NCBI GenBank assembly: GCA_016795365.1
Contig: JAEUHN010000033.1
Span: forward strand, 1-32,555
Length of the DNA: 32,555 bases
Reading direction: 5' to 3'
Source of the DNA: Verrucomicrobiaceae bacterium
GTDB taxonomy: Bacteria > Verrucomicrobiota > Verrucomicrobiia > Verrucomicrobiales > Verrucomicrobiaceae
In this document: piece by piece, positions 15,061-22,449 of the stretch
Layout of the letters: every line of letters begins with the position of its first letter
Numbering within the stretch: position 1 is the first letter of the stretch
Notes under the pieces: generated by a model
What the model saw: only the letters and a program-made list of their open reading frames with translations
Databases searched by the model: none
Told to the model about the DNA's origin: nothing
Position numbers and translations under genes: made by a program

Positions 15061-15941
15061 TAAAGGGTGATCTCCGTGCCGATGCCGATGTCGGTGAAGA
15101 TTTCGAGGATGAGCGCGTGCGGCACGCGGCCGTCGATGAGGTGGACCTTGCCCACGCCGCCGTGGAGAGATTCGAGAGCGCTGTCCACCTTGGGGATCAT
15201 GCCGCCGCTGATGATGCCTTCGGCCTTGAGTTGCTTGATGCTCGCTTCGTCGAGACTGGGGATGAGCGTGCTGTTGTCCTTCGGATCGCGCATCACGCCG
15301 AGCACATCGCTGATGAAGATGAGCTTGTGTGCTTTCAATCGAGTGGCCAGCGCACACGCGGCAAGGTCGGCATTCACGTTCAAGGTGTGGCCGCTCGTCT
15401 TGTCGCGCGCGACGGGCGACACGCACGGGACGAACTCGCCACCGACTGCGGCTTCGATGAGGCCGAGCTTGCAGTCGGTCACACGCCCCACCCAACCGAT
15501 GTCCACATCGCGACCCGAGGCCGGATCGTGGCCCAGCATCTTCTCGCCTTGGAACACTTCCGTGCCAGGCAGCCCGACCGCCTTGCCACCGAAGGCATTG
15601 ATCTTGTCCACGATCTCCGGGTTGATGACACGAGCCAAGGTCTTCTCCACGATGCTGATCGTAGCGTCATCTGTCACACGCATGCCGCCGATGAACTGCG
15701 CCTGCAAACCCGCCTCCTTCATGGCCGCAGAGATCGCCTTGCCTCCGCCATGCACGAGCACGGGATTGATGCCCACGGCTTCGAGGAAAACAATGTCGCG
15801 CAGGAACCGATCGACGAGCTTGGGGTCTTCCATCGCGCTGCCGCCCACCTTGATCAGGAAGGTCTTGCCACGGAAGTTCTGCATGTAAGGCAGGGCTTCG
15901 AGGAGGACATCGGCTTTGCGGAACTGGTCGTCGAGATTCAT
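15060..15941 (-). CDS. argB: acetylglutamate kinase
   Basis: This encodes 293 residues. It phosphorylates N-acetylglutamate, the second step of arginine synthesis and often the feedback-regulated one. Motifs: KVGGSAM (phosphate loop, with the catalytic Lys) near 31-37, LVHGGGKAI near 62-70, and LNVNADLAACALA near 188-200. The N-terminal helix before the kinase core (MNLDDQFRKADVLLEALPYM) is the extension found in hexameric, arginine-inhibited enzymes, so feedback by arginine is expected. It is the first gene of the argB-argD-argF-murI block, with a possible promoter directly upstream. Confidence 0.96.
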   Translation of the reverse strand: MNLDDQFRKADVLLEALPYMQNFRGKTFLIKVGGSAMEDPKLVDRFLRDIVFLEAVGINPVLVHGGGKAISAAMKEAGLQAQFIGGMRVTDDATISIVEKTLARVINPEIVDKINAFGGKAVGLPGTEVFQGEKMLGHDPASGRDVDIGWVGRVTDCKLGLIEAAVGGEFVPCVSPVARDKTSGHTLNVNADLAACALATRLKAHKLIFISDVLGVMRDPKDNSTLIPSLDEASIKQLKAEGIISGGMIPKVDSALESLHGGVGKVHLIDGRVPHALILEIFTDIGIGTEITL

Positions 15942-15958
15942 GGAAAACGGGGAAGGGC

Positions 15959-15987
15959 CAAGAATGCACCGCCAGCCCCCGCGTCAA
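15959..15987 (-). promoter_or_regulatory. argB: candidate promoter of argB
   Basis: On the minus strand TTGACG (15987-15982) is a near-consensus -35 box. A weak CATTCT follows after 15 nt and TTCTTG after 17 nt, and transcription would begin just before the ATG at 15941. Only the -35 box is convincing. Confidence 0.35.
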
Positions 15988-16061
15988 GCCGTGAGGCGGG
16001 TTTTTGAAACAGCTGATGGACGGGCGGAAACATGTCTCAAAGGCAAGCGCTGTGTGCATTT

Positions 16062-16078
16062 GGCATTGCAGCAATGCC
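16062..16078. promoter_or_regulatory. 17-bp perfect palindrome immediately upstream of the multihaem gene
   Basis: GGCATTGC A GCAATGCC has perfect 8-bp arms around one base and ends 3 nt before the preferred ATG. Placed there it could be an operator, or an RNA hairpin that masks the ribosome entry site. It has the same geometry as the palindrome before the antitoxin gene, but a different sequence. Confidence 0.5.
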
Positions 16079-16081
16079 CGA

Positions 16082-17758
16082 ATGTCACAAGTGTCGCAGC
16101 AGATGGATCTGCCTCTGAAGCTTTTGGGAATCATGGTGCTGGCTGCTGGGGCCGCAGCACCACTGCGCGCTCATCCTCTGCAAGCAGAGCCCATCAACCA
16201 CCCATACGTCTTCACCTTCGATCAGTTTCACCTCGATGTGGACGGCGATGAATCGCTCGTCCAAGGCGGCTTGCTTTTGATGGCAGAAACTCGATGCCTC
16301 GCCTGTCACACGGCTCCGAAGGAATGGAGCGAACGCCTGGAGCCCCCGCCAGCGCCTGATCTCAGCGCCGTGGGATCGCGATTGGATGCCGATACGATCT
16401 GGCTGATGGTTCGAAGTCCGCAGCATCGCAAGAAGGGCACGCTGATGCCAGGCATATTCAGTGGCGCCGATGATGATGCTGAGAAGGTGGAGGCACTAAC
16501 GCAATACCTCGTCTCGCTGAAGCGGCCTACCAAACCCATGCCCGCAGGTGATGCGAAGAAGGGTCGGGATCTGTATCACAAAGTCGGGTGCGTCGCCTGC
16601 CACGAACCCGCCGCTGACAAGCGTCCGCCAGGCGTGCCTCCAGACCGCGAGGTGGAGAAACCAGGGAATGCCTCCGTGCCGATCGCCTTCGCGGACGCCT
16701 ACGAGTTTCATGCCTTGGCCCGCTTCATTTTTGATCCGCTCTCGACCCATCCCGCCGGACGCATGCCTTCGATGCGACTGGCTGAACAGGAGGCATCCGA
16801 CATAGCGGCCTACTTGCACGTGGGTCGAACTGCGGAAAAGGCGATAGAGCGCGAGGTGCTCAATATTGCTCCTCAAACATCGCAGCGCGGACGAGAGCTG
16901 TTTGTGATGCAGCGTTGCTCCGTGTGCCACGCGACTGGAGAATCGCTCGAGAAACGATCGGCCCATCCACTGGCGGAGTTGAACTCTCACTCGGGTTGCC
17001 TTGCGGACACGCCCGACCAGGGGGCTCCCCGTTTCGACTTCAATCCGCTGCAACGTCGTGCCCTGCGACTGGCCTTGGATCATGTGCAACAACATCGACC
17101 CGAACCGATGACGGCGATGCAGCAAACGGACTGGCTGATGAGAAGGCTGAATTGCTATGCGTGTCACGATCGCGATGGCAAAGGTGGAACCGAGGATCCT
17201 CGTGCGCAGTATTTCATCAGCTCGATTCGTGGTGCGGACCTGCTCGGCGATCTGGGACGCCTTCCGCCGTCTTTGGATCATGCGGGCTGGAAACTCACGG
17301 AGTCCTGGATGGACCGGGTCCTCCACGGTCCCATGATTTCAGTTCGCCCCAGTCTCACGGTCCGAATGCCCAACTTCGGTAAGCCGAACACTTCACTGCT
17401 GGCCAAAAGCCTGCGAGAGGCTGACCTACCGGCCGCCCCTCAACTGAAGGCACCACCGTCAGGGAAGCCGGATCAAGGTCGCCATTTGTTTGGAGCCGAT
17501 GCGCTCGGCTGCATCCGCTGCCACGGACTGAAGGCGCAGAAACCACTGGAAGCCGATGGCTCCAACCTCACGCACACCGTGGAACGTCTCACACCCTCCT
17601 ACTTCCGAGCTGTGTTGCTCAAGCCATCCGACATGCAAGCTGGCAGCCTGATGCCTGCTCTGTTCGAAGGTCGGACCACGGCGGAAGACGACATCGCCAG
17701 TTTGTGGAACTTCCTCGCCGACCTCGATCATCATTCTTCACCCTTTCCGTCGAAGTGA
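16082..17758 (+). CDS. exported pentahaem c-type cytochrome
   Basis: This encodes 558 residues from the ATG at 16082, with a signal peptide (LPLKLLGIMVLAAGAAAPLRA). An in-frame ATG at 16004 would place 26 implausible residues before it, and an ATG at 16103 is also possible. Five CxxCH haem sites are present: CLACH 72-76, CVACH 170-174, CSVCH 279-283, CYACH 358-362 and CIRCH 477-481. Met-rich segments such as GTLMPGIF, GRMPSMRL, VRMPNFG and GSLMPALF could supply axial ligands, suggesting several consecutive cytochrome c-like modules. I do not recognise a named family. The likely role is periplasmic electron transfer. It is divergent from argB, and its 3' end overlaps the converging zinc-ribbon gene by 21 bp. 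Confidence 0.85.
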   Translation: MSQVSQQMDLPLKLLGIMVLAAGAAAPLRAHPLQAEPINHPYVFTFDQFHLDVDGDESLVQGGLLLMAETRCLACHTAPKEWSERLEPPPAPDLSAVGSRLDADTIWLMVRSPQHRKKGTLMPGIFSGADDDAEKVEALTQYLVSLKRPTKPMPAGDAKKGRDLYHKVGCVACHEPAADKRPPGVPPDREVEKPGNASVPIAFADAYEFHALARFIFDPLSTHPAGRMPSMRLAEQEASDIAAYLHVGRTAEKAIEREVLNIAPQTSQRGRELFVMQRCSVCHATGESLEKRSAHPLAELNSHSGCLADTPDQGAPRFDFNPLQRRALRLALDHVQQHRPEPMTAMQQTDWLMRRLNCYACHDRDGKGGTEDPRAQYFISSIRGADLLGDLGRLPPSLDHAGWKLTESWMDRVLHGPMISVRPSLTVRMPNFGKPNTSLLAKSLREADLPAAPQLKAPPSGKPDQGRHLFGADALGCIRCHGLKAQKPLEADGSNLTHTVERLTPSYFRAVLLKPSDMQAGSLMPALFEGRTTAEDDIASLWNFLADLDHHSSPFPSK

Positions 17759-18001
17759 TTCTTCACGCACTTGCTTCAGGAGGTCGGGCGAGTTCGCATA
17801 GAACTCCACATAGCCACACGCCGCACACACCCAGGCCGACACCGTGCTTCGTTCTTCACCTGTGAACACAAAGGCGTCGGGATCAGCGAACACGGCAAGG
17901 CTGAAATGACGCCCTGCATCACCATGCCCACGATCCACCGCCTTCACATTCGCCAAAATATCGGTGGACCGGCACTTGGGACATTTGCCTGTGCTTTTCA
18001 T
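17738..18001 (-). CDS. small zinc-ribbon protein
   Basis: This encodes 87 residues from the ATG at 18001. Two CxxC knuckles, CPKC at 7-10 and CAAC near 60, frame a beta-rich middle, the layout of a zinc ribbon that reports on nucleic acid or protein contact. The partner is unknown. A longer frame to 18100 exists, but the 18001 start overlaps the stop of the lipoprotein gene as ATGA, which argues for coupled translation. The 3' end overlaps the end of the pentahaem cytochrome gene on the other strand. Confidence 0.7.
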   Translation of the reverse strand: MKSTGKCPKCRSTDILANVKAVDRGHGDAGRHFSLAVFADPDAFVFTGEERSTVSAWVCAACGYVEFYANSPDLLKQVREESLRRKG

Positions 18002-18348
18002 GATCCGGCCACAAGACGAACCTCCGCAGCCTCCGTGACGACGATCGTGAAGTCCCCCTCTTTCACCGCGGGTGGCTTCATGGCATAAGCCAGTTCCCAC
18101 TCCTTGTGCGATTCATTGAAGGCAATCACCGGGCTCTGAAAGAGGGCGAGGTTAATCTTCTTCTCTTTGGCAAACGCCGTGGCCAGCTCGATGGCGCGCT
18201 CTTTGGAGATTCGAGGTTTGGCGGCTTCATCGGCCCAGGAGGGTTTGACAGGCCGGCTGGTGTCAGGCTGCACGACAGGCTCCTCCTTGCCACAAGATGT
18301 CAGGGCGAATGCGATGATGATCAGTAGAGATGGCCTTTGATTGCTCAT
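17998..18348 (-). CDS. small lipoprotein, possibly PepSY-like
   Basis: This encodes 116 residues. A hydrophobic leader ends in a lipobox LTSC with Cys19, so the mature protein should be lipid-anchored. Residues about 45-115 (SKERAIELATAFAKEK, SHKEWELAYAMKPP, FTIVVTEAAEVRLV) have the helix-strand order of a PepSY-like domain, a guess from pattern alone. The gene is coupled by ATGA to the zinc-ribbon gene, an odd pairing because one product should be outside and the other inside the cytoplasm. Confidence 0.65.
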   Translation of the reverse strand: MSNQRPSLLIIIAFALTSCGKEEPVVQPDTSRPVKPSWADEAAKPRISKERAIELATAFAKEKKINLALFQSPVIAFNESHKEWELAYAMKPPAVKEGDFTIVVTEAAEVRLVAGS

Positions 18349-18400
18349 GTTGGTGGAAATCTCATCTCATCAGTCAGCCACGCAAGTGACATCACGATAT

Positions 18401-20083
18401 TCAAGCCCGCTGCCGCTCGCGGATCTCCAGGAGCTTCTTCATCACCGGATGCAGATGGCCGCACCAGCCGTGGGTGCCGAAGGCATCGTGCAGGGTGCGG
18501 TAGATCTCATACAGCTCCGCATACACGGCCTGGTTGTCGGGGATCGGATAATAGACCTTCTCGCGCGTGGCCGTCATGGTGCTCTGCAAGTCGCTGAGCT
18601 TGCCAGCACCCGCGGCGGCGGCACCGAAGATGGCGGCACCGAGCGCACAGGTTTGCTCACTGCGGCTGACCTTCATCGGACGGCCGATCACGTCGGCGTA
18701 GATCTGCATCAGCGTGGCATTCTTGATCGAAAGGCCGCCGGTGTTGACGACTTCGTTGACCTTCACGCCATACTCTTCGATGCGGTTGATGATGGTGAGT
18801 GCGCCGAAGGCGGTGGCCTCGATGTAAGCGCGGTAGATCTCGTGCGCCTTTGTGTGCAGCGTCTGGCCAATGAGCAGGCCGGTGAGACGATGATCGACGA
18901 GGATGGTGCGGTTGCCGTTGTTCCAGTCGAGCGCCATGAGGCCGGTGGCTCCTGGTTTGTCTTGCGACATGGCCTGCTCCATCGCGACAAACTTATCACC
19001 CGGCGTGCTGCCGTAGCTGTCGGGCACGAGGTTGTGCACGAGCCACAGAAAGATGTCGCCCACCGCGCTCTGGCCAGCTTCGATGCCGAAGTAACCGGGC
19101 AGCACGGAGCCATTGACGATGCCGCACACGCCGGGGATGTCGGCCAGCGGCTTGTTGTTCGGCGCGATCATGAGGTCGCAGGTGCTGGTGCCGAGGATCT
19201 TGGTGATCGTGCCTTCCTTCACACCGGAGCCCACGGAACCCATGTGCGCATCAAATGCACCTACAGCGATGGCGGTGCCAGCTTTCAAGCCGAGACGATC
19301 AGCCCACGCGGAGCAGAGTTCGCCCGCCTTGGTGTCGGCTGTGTGCGCGACATCGAACAAGCGATCGCTCAGCTCGGCGACCATGGGATCGAGCTTGGCG
19401 AGGAACTCCTTGTCAGGCAGGCCGCCCCACTCGGCGTTGAACATCGCCTTGTGCCCGGCGGCGCACACGCTGCGCTTGATGGTGAGTGGGTCGGTGTTGC
19501 CGGTGAGCACGGCGGGAATCCAGTCGCAGTGTTCGACGAACGAATACGCGCTGGCGAAGACGGCGGGGTCGATGCGGCGCAGGTGAAGGATCTTAGACCA
19601 CCACCATTCGCTCGAATAAGTGCCGCCGCACTTGGCCAGATACTGCGGGCGCATCTCGGCAGCGAGCGCAGATATCTCGGCGGCTTCGGCGTGTGAGGTG
19701 TGGTCCTTCCACAGCCAGACGTAGGCGTTGAGATTGTCTTTGAACTCTGGAAGCAAGGCAAGCGGCGTGCCGTCCTTCGCTACCGGGATTGGCGTGCTGC
19801 CGGTGGTGTCGATGCCAATGCCGACGACCTGCACGGGATCGAAATCCGCGACCTTCTCACGAGCCTGCTTCAGAGCGCCCTTTACCACGGCTTCAAGACC
19901 ATCAAGATAGTCCTGCGGGTTCTGGCGGGCTACATTCGGATCGCGTGGATCAGTGAGGATGCCGAGCGTGCCACTGGGGTAGTTGAAGACGGTGGACCCG
20001 AGTTCCGTTCCGTCGCTGAGGTCCACCAGAAGGGAACGGCAGGAGTTCGTGCCGTAGTCGATGCCGAGAGCGTAGCGTTTCAT
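18401..20083 (-). CDS. araB: ribulokinase (FGGY carbohydrate kinase)
   Basis: This encodes 560 residues, the normal length for AraB. It phosphorylates L-ribulose, a step in arabinose use. Family features are the N-terminal ATP-site motif GIDYGTNSCRSLLVD, GIGIDTTGSTPIP, the substrate-side KDHTSHAEA and TYSSEWWWSKILH, the catalytic region GAFDAHMGSVGSGV and LGTSTCDLMI. No araA, araD or regulator is present. The gene lies 165 bp downstream of the DUF1080 gene on the same strand and could be cotranscribed with it or have its own promoter. Confidence 0.93.
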   Translation of the reverse strand: MKRYALGIDYGTNSCRSLLVDLSDGTELGSTVFNYPSGTLGILTDPRDPNVARQNPQDYLDGLEAVVKGALKQAREKVADFDPVQVVGIGIDTTGSTPIPVAKDGTPLALLPEFKDNLNAYVWLWKDHTSHAEAAEISALAAEMRPQYLAKCGGTYSSEWWWSKILHLRRIDPAVFASAYSFVEHCDWIPAVLTGNTDPLTIKRSVCAAGHKAMFNAEWGGLPDKEFLAKLDPMVAELSDRLFDVAHTADTKAGELCSAWADRLGLKAGTAIAVGAFDAHMGSVGSGVKEGTITKILGTSTCDLMIAPNNKPLADIPGVCGIVNGSVLPGYFGIEAGQSAVGDIFLWLVHNLVPDSYGSTPGDKFVAMEQAMSQDKPGATGLMALDWNNGNRTILVDHRLTGLLIGQTLHTKAHEIYRAYIEATAFGALTIINRIEEYGVKVNEVVNTGGLSIKNATLMQIYADVIGRPMKVSRSEQTCALGAAIFGAAAAGAGKLSDLQSTMTATREKVYYPIPDNQAVYAELYEIYRTLHDAFGTHGWCGHLHPVMKKLLEIRERQRA

Positions 20084-20248
20084 GCGGCGCCGATCATGGC
20101 GGAGGTGGAGCGCTAGGCAAAGAGGAATTCACACAAGCAGACACGCGCACGAGCGTCTTCACCTCGTCCTGCATCACACTTCCCGTCGCCCCCTCAACGA
20201 TGGAGGACGCATCGCCAGGCAGCCTGCTGCCAGTTAGTTCCGCAAAGG
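20084..20248. other. 165-bp gap between DUF1080 gene and araB
   Basis: I find no gene here. A small stem GGCAG/CTGCC near 20217-20230 lies about 20 bp after the DUF1080 stop and could be a weak terminator, but there is no T-run. A 26-codon frame on the minus strand (about 20174-20094, MQDEVKTLVRVSACV) has no visible support. Confidence 0.4.
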
Positions 20249-20914
20249 TTACTTCAGCTCCTGAATGCGTATGTTCTTCCAGCGGATCTCTTTGCCAACG
20301 GCTTCGGCCTTGTTGCCGATGCCATGCACTTGCAGCGCGATGATGCCCTTGGGTGTGAGGCCGTCCTTGAGGTCAGCGGCAGGCACGCCGTTGAGGAAGG
20401 TCTTGATGGAATCGCCACGGCATTCGATGCGCGCCTTGTTCCATTCGCCGCCTTTGAACGCCTTGCGGGCGGGCTCGTTATTCTTCAAGTCGAAGAGCCA
20501 GCCGCGACGTGCCTCGTCATAGACTCCCGCAGTCCACGCGCGCGCGGATGGATCGATCTCGAACTGATAACCATGCACGCGGTCGGCGGGGAATCTCTTC
20601 TTCTTGCCGTCGATCTCGATCTCCGTGTCCTTGTCGTAGAACTGACTGCGGAACTGCACGCCGGAATTCATGCCTTCGGGCACCTTGAACTCGAACTCGA
20701 GGATGAAGTCGCCGTATTCCTTGGTGGTGCACATGAACGAGTTGCCAGTGCCCGCGACGGTCTTGCCGACCACGCAGCCGTCTTCGACGCGATACTCAGC
20801 CTTGCCGCTGTGCTGGGCCCAGCCGGTGAAGTCTTTGCCATTGAAGAGCGACGTCCAGTCTTCGGCGTGAAGGGTGACGGTGGCAGCGAGGGCGATGAGC
20901 AGGGTGTATTTCAT
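20249..20914 (-). CDS. exported DUF1080 (3-keto-disaccharide hydrolase-like) protein
   Basis: This encodes 221 residues: a signal peptide ([17 protein letters not shown]) and one DUF1080 beta-sandwich ([81 protein letters not shown]). Characterised relatives cleave 3-keto glycosides, so the product may act on keto sugars made by periplasmic dehydrogenases. It is the last member of the PSD1/DUF1501 run, 116 bp after a DUF1501 gene, with an inverted repeat between. The same domain forms the N-terminus of the large dehydrogenase fusion elsewhere in this window. Confidence 0.9.
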   Translation of the reverse strand: MKYTLLIALAATVTLHAEDWTSLFNGKDFTGWAQHSGKAEYRVEDGCVVGKTVAGTGNSFMCTTKEYGDFILEFEFKVPEGMNSGVQFRSQFYDKDTEIEIDGKKKRFPADRVHGYQFEIDPSARAWTAGVYDEARRGWLFDLKNNEPARKAFKGGEWNKARIECRGDSIKTFLNGVPAADLKDGLTPKGIIALQVHGIGNKAEAVGKEIRWKNIRIQELK

Positions 20915-20948
20915 GGTGGTTGGTTGGGGGAGTGGACGATTTTATCTA

Positions 20949-21024
20949 AACCACTAATAAGCACTGATGGACACTCATCTGACCAGATGAATTCATTAGT
21001 GTTTATCAGTCTACATTAGTGGTT
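20949..21024. repeat. head-to-head inverted repeat after the DUF1501 gene
   Basis: Arms AACCACTAAT (20949-20958) and ATTAGTGGTT (21015-21024) bracket two related half-units, with a perfect inner stem TCATCTG/CAGATGA (20975-20981 and 20984-20990, 2-nt loop). The two halves share ACTGAT, ACACT and CATCTG in order, so they are inverted copies of one ACACTAAT-rich unit. It starts 6 bp after the DUF1501 stop and is AT-rich against GC-rich surroundings. It may be a dispersed repeat, a terminator-like structure, or both. Confidence 0.8.
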
Positions 21025-21030
21025 CAAAGG

Positions 21031-22437
21031 TCAGGCGAGGATGTCTTTGATGACCTTCGCGCCTTCGACACCGCTCAGGCGTGCGTCGAGACCTTGGAAC
21101 TTGAAGGTGAAGGCGTTGTGATTGATGCCGAGCTGATTGAGCATCGTCGCGTGCAGGTCGTGAACGGTGGTGATCTTTTCCACCGCCGCGTAGCCGAGGT
21201 CATCGGTCGCACCGTAAACGATGCCGCCCTGGATGCCTGCGCCTGCGAGCCACACGGACATCGCCTTGTTGTGATGATCGCGACCACTGCCGCCCTGCGA
21301 CATCGGCGTGCGACCGAACTCGCCGGCCCACACGATGAGCGTGCTGTCCAACATGCCGCGCTGCTTCAGATCGGTGATCAGCGCCATGCACGCGCGGTCG
21401 ATCTCCTGAGCCTTGAGCGCCACGCCTTCCTTCACGCCGCCGTGATGATCCCAGTCCTTGTGATAGAGCTGGATGAAACGTGTGCCGCGCTCGGCCAAGC
21501 GACGTGCGAGCAGACAGTTCGAGGCGAACGATCCATCGCCCGGCTGGCAGCCGTAAAGCTCCAGCGTCTTCGCGCCTTCGCTGCTCACATCCATGAGCGC
21601 AGGCACGCTGGCTTGCATCTGGAAGGCCATTTCATACTGCGCGATGCGCGTGGCGATCTCGGGATCATCGACGAGCGCATTGCGCTGCTGATTGATCGCG
21701 TTGATCGCGGCCACGTCGGCACCTTGTCCTTCACGCGAGACACCACCGGGATTGGTCAGATACAAAACAGGATCGCCCTGGGCGCGGAGTTGCACGCCTT
21801 GATACTTCGAGGGCAGGAAGCCACTGCTCCACTGGCGCGCCGCGATGGGCTGGTTCTGTCCGCCTTTGCCCAACGACGTGAGCACCACGAAGCCGGGCAG
21901 ATCTTCGGCTTCCGTGCCGAGGCCATACGTGATCCAGGAGCCCATGCTCGGACGGCCCGCGATCTGCGAGCCCGTGTTCATGAACATGTGCGCGGGATCG
22001 TGATTGATCGCGTCGGTGGTCATGCTGCGGATTAGGCAGATGTCGTCGATCACGGAACCGATCTGCGGGAACAGCTCGCAGATCTCGATCTGGTTTTTGC
22101 CGAACTTGGCGAACTTGTGCTGCGGTCCGAAGCAGTTCAGTGGCTTGCCTTGAAGCTGCGCGAGCTGCTGACCTTTGGTAAAGGACTCCGGCATCGGCTT
22201 GCCATCCATCTCGGCCAGCTTCGGCTTCGGATCGAAAGTCTCAAGATGCGACGGTCCACCTGCCATCGTGAGCCAAATCACACGTTTGGCTTTCTGCGGC
22301 AAGGGCAGCGAATTGAGCACGCCGGGTGCGGCTTGCGCTTGATGCATGATCGAAGCAAGTGCCACCACTCCGAGGCCTTGCGAAGTTTTGCCGAGGAAGG
22401 CGCGGCGGGATTGTTGAAGGGCAAATGGTGTGTTCAT
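21031..22437 (-). CDS. DUF1501 sulfatase-fold protein, tandem copy 2
   Basis: This encodes 468 residues. The leader has a twin-arginine-like motif (QSRRAFLGKTSQGLG) followed by an Ala-rich hydrophobic stretch, so Tat export is likely. DUF1501 belongs to the alkaline phosphatase/sulfatase fold; here the conserved segments VIWLTMAGGPSHLETFD, DPAHMFMNTGSQIAGRPS, GEFGRTPMSQG, GRDHHNKAMSVWLAGAG and TVHDLHATMLNQLG carry the candidate metal ligands (Asp/His). The activity is unknown; the typical sulfatase formylglycine motif is not visible. It begins 12 bp after a close paralogue and is part of the PSD1/DUF1501 run. Confidence 0.92.
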   Translation of the reverse strand: MNTPFALQQSRRAFLGKTSQGLGVVALASIMHQAQAAPGVLNSLPLPQKAKRVIWLTMAGGPSHLETFDPKPKLAEMDGKPMPESFTKGQQLAQLQGKPLNCFGPQHKFAKFGKNQIEICELFPQIGSVIDDICLIRSMTTDAINHDPAHMFMNTGSQIAGRPSMGSWITYGLGTEAEDLPGFVVLTSLGKGGQNQPIAARQWSSGFLPSKYQGVQLRAQGDPVLYLTNPGGVSREGQGADVAAINAINQQRNALVDDPEIATRIAQYEMAFQMQASVPALMDVSSEGAKTLELYGCQPGDGSFASNCLLARRLAERGTRFIQLYHKDWDHHGGVKEGVALKAQEIDRACMALITDLKQRGMLDSTLIVWAGEFGRTPMSQGGSGRDHHNKAMSVWLAGAGIQGGIVYGATDDLGYAAVEKITTVHDLHATMLNQLGINHNAFTFKFQGLDARLSGVEGAKVIKDILA

Positions 22438-22449
22438 GCAGACGAAATA

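Noticed and set aside
20084..20248. tRNA or small RNA gene in the gap before araB
   Set aside because: No cloverleaf, no CCA end and no TTCRA-type arm can be read on either strand.
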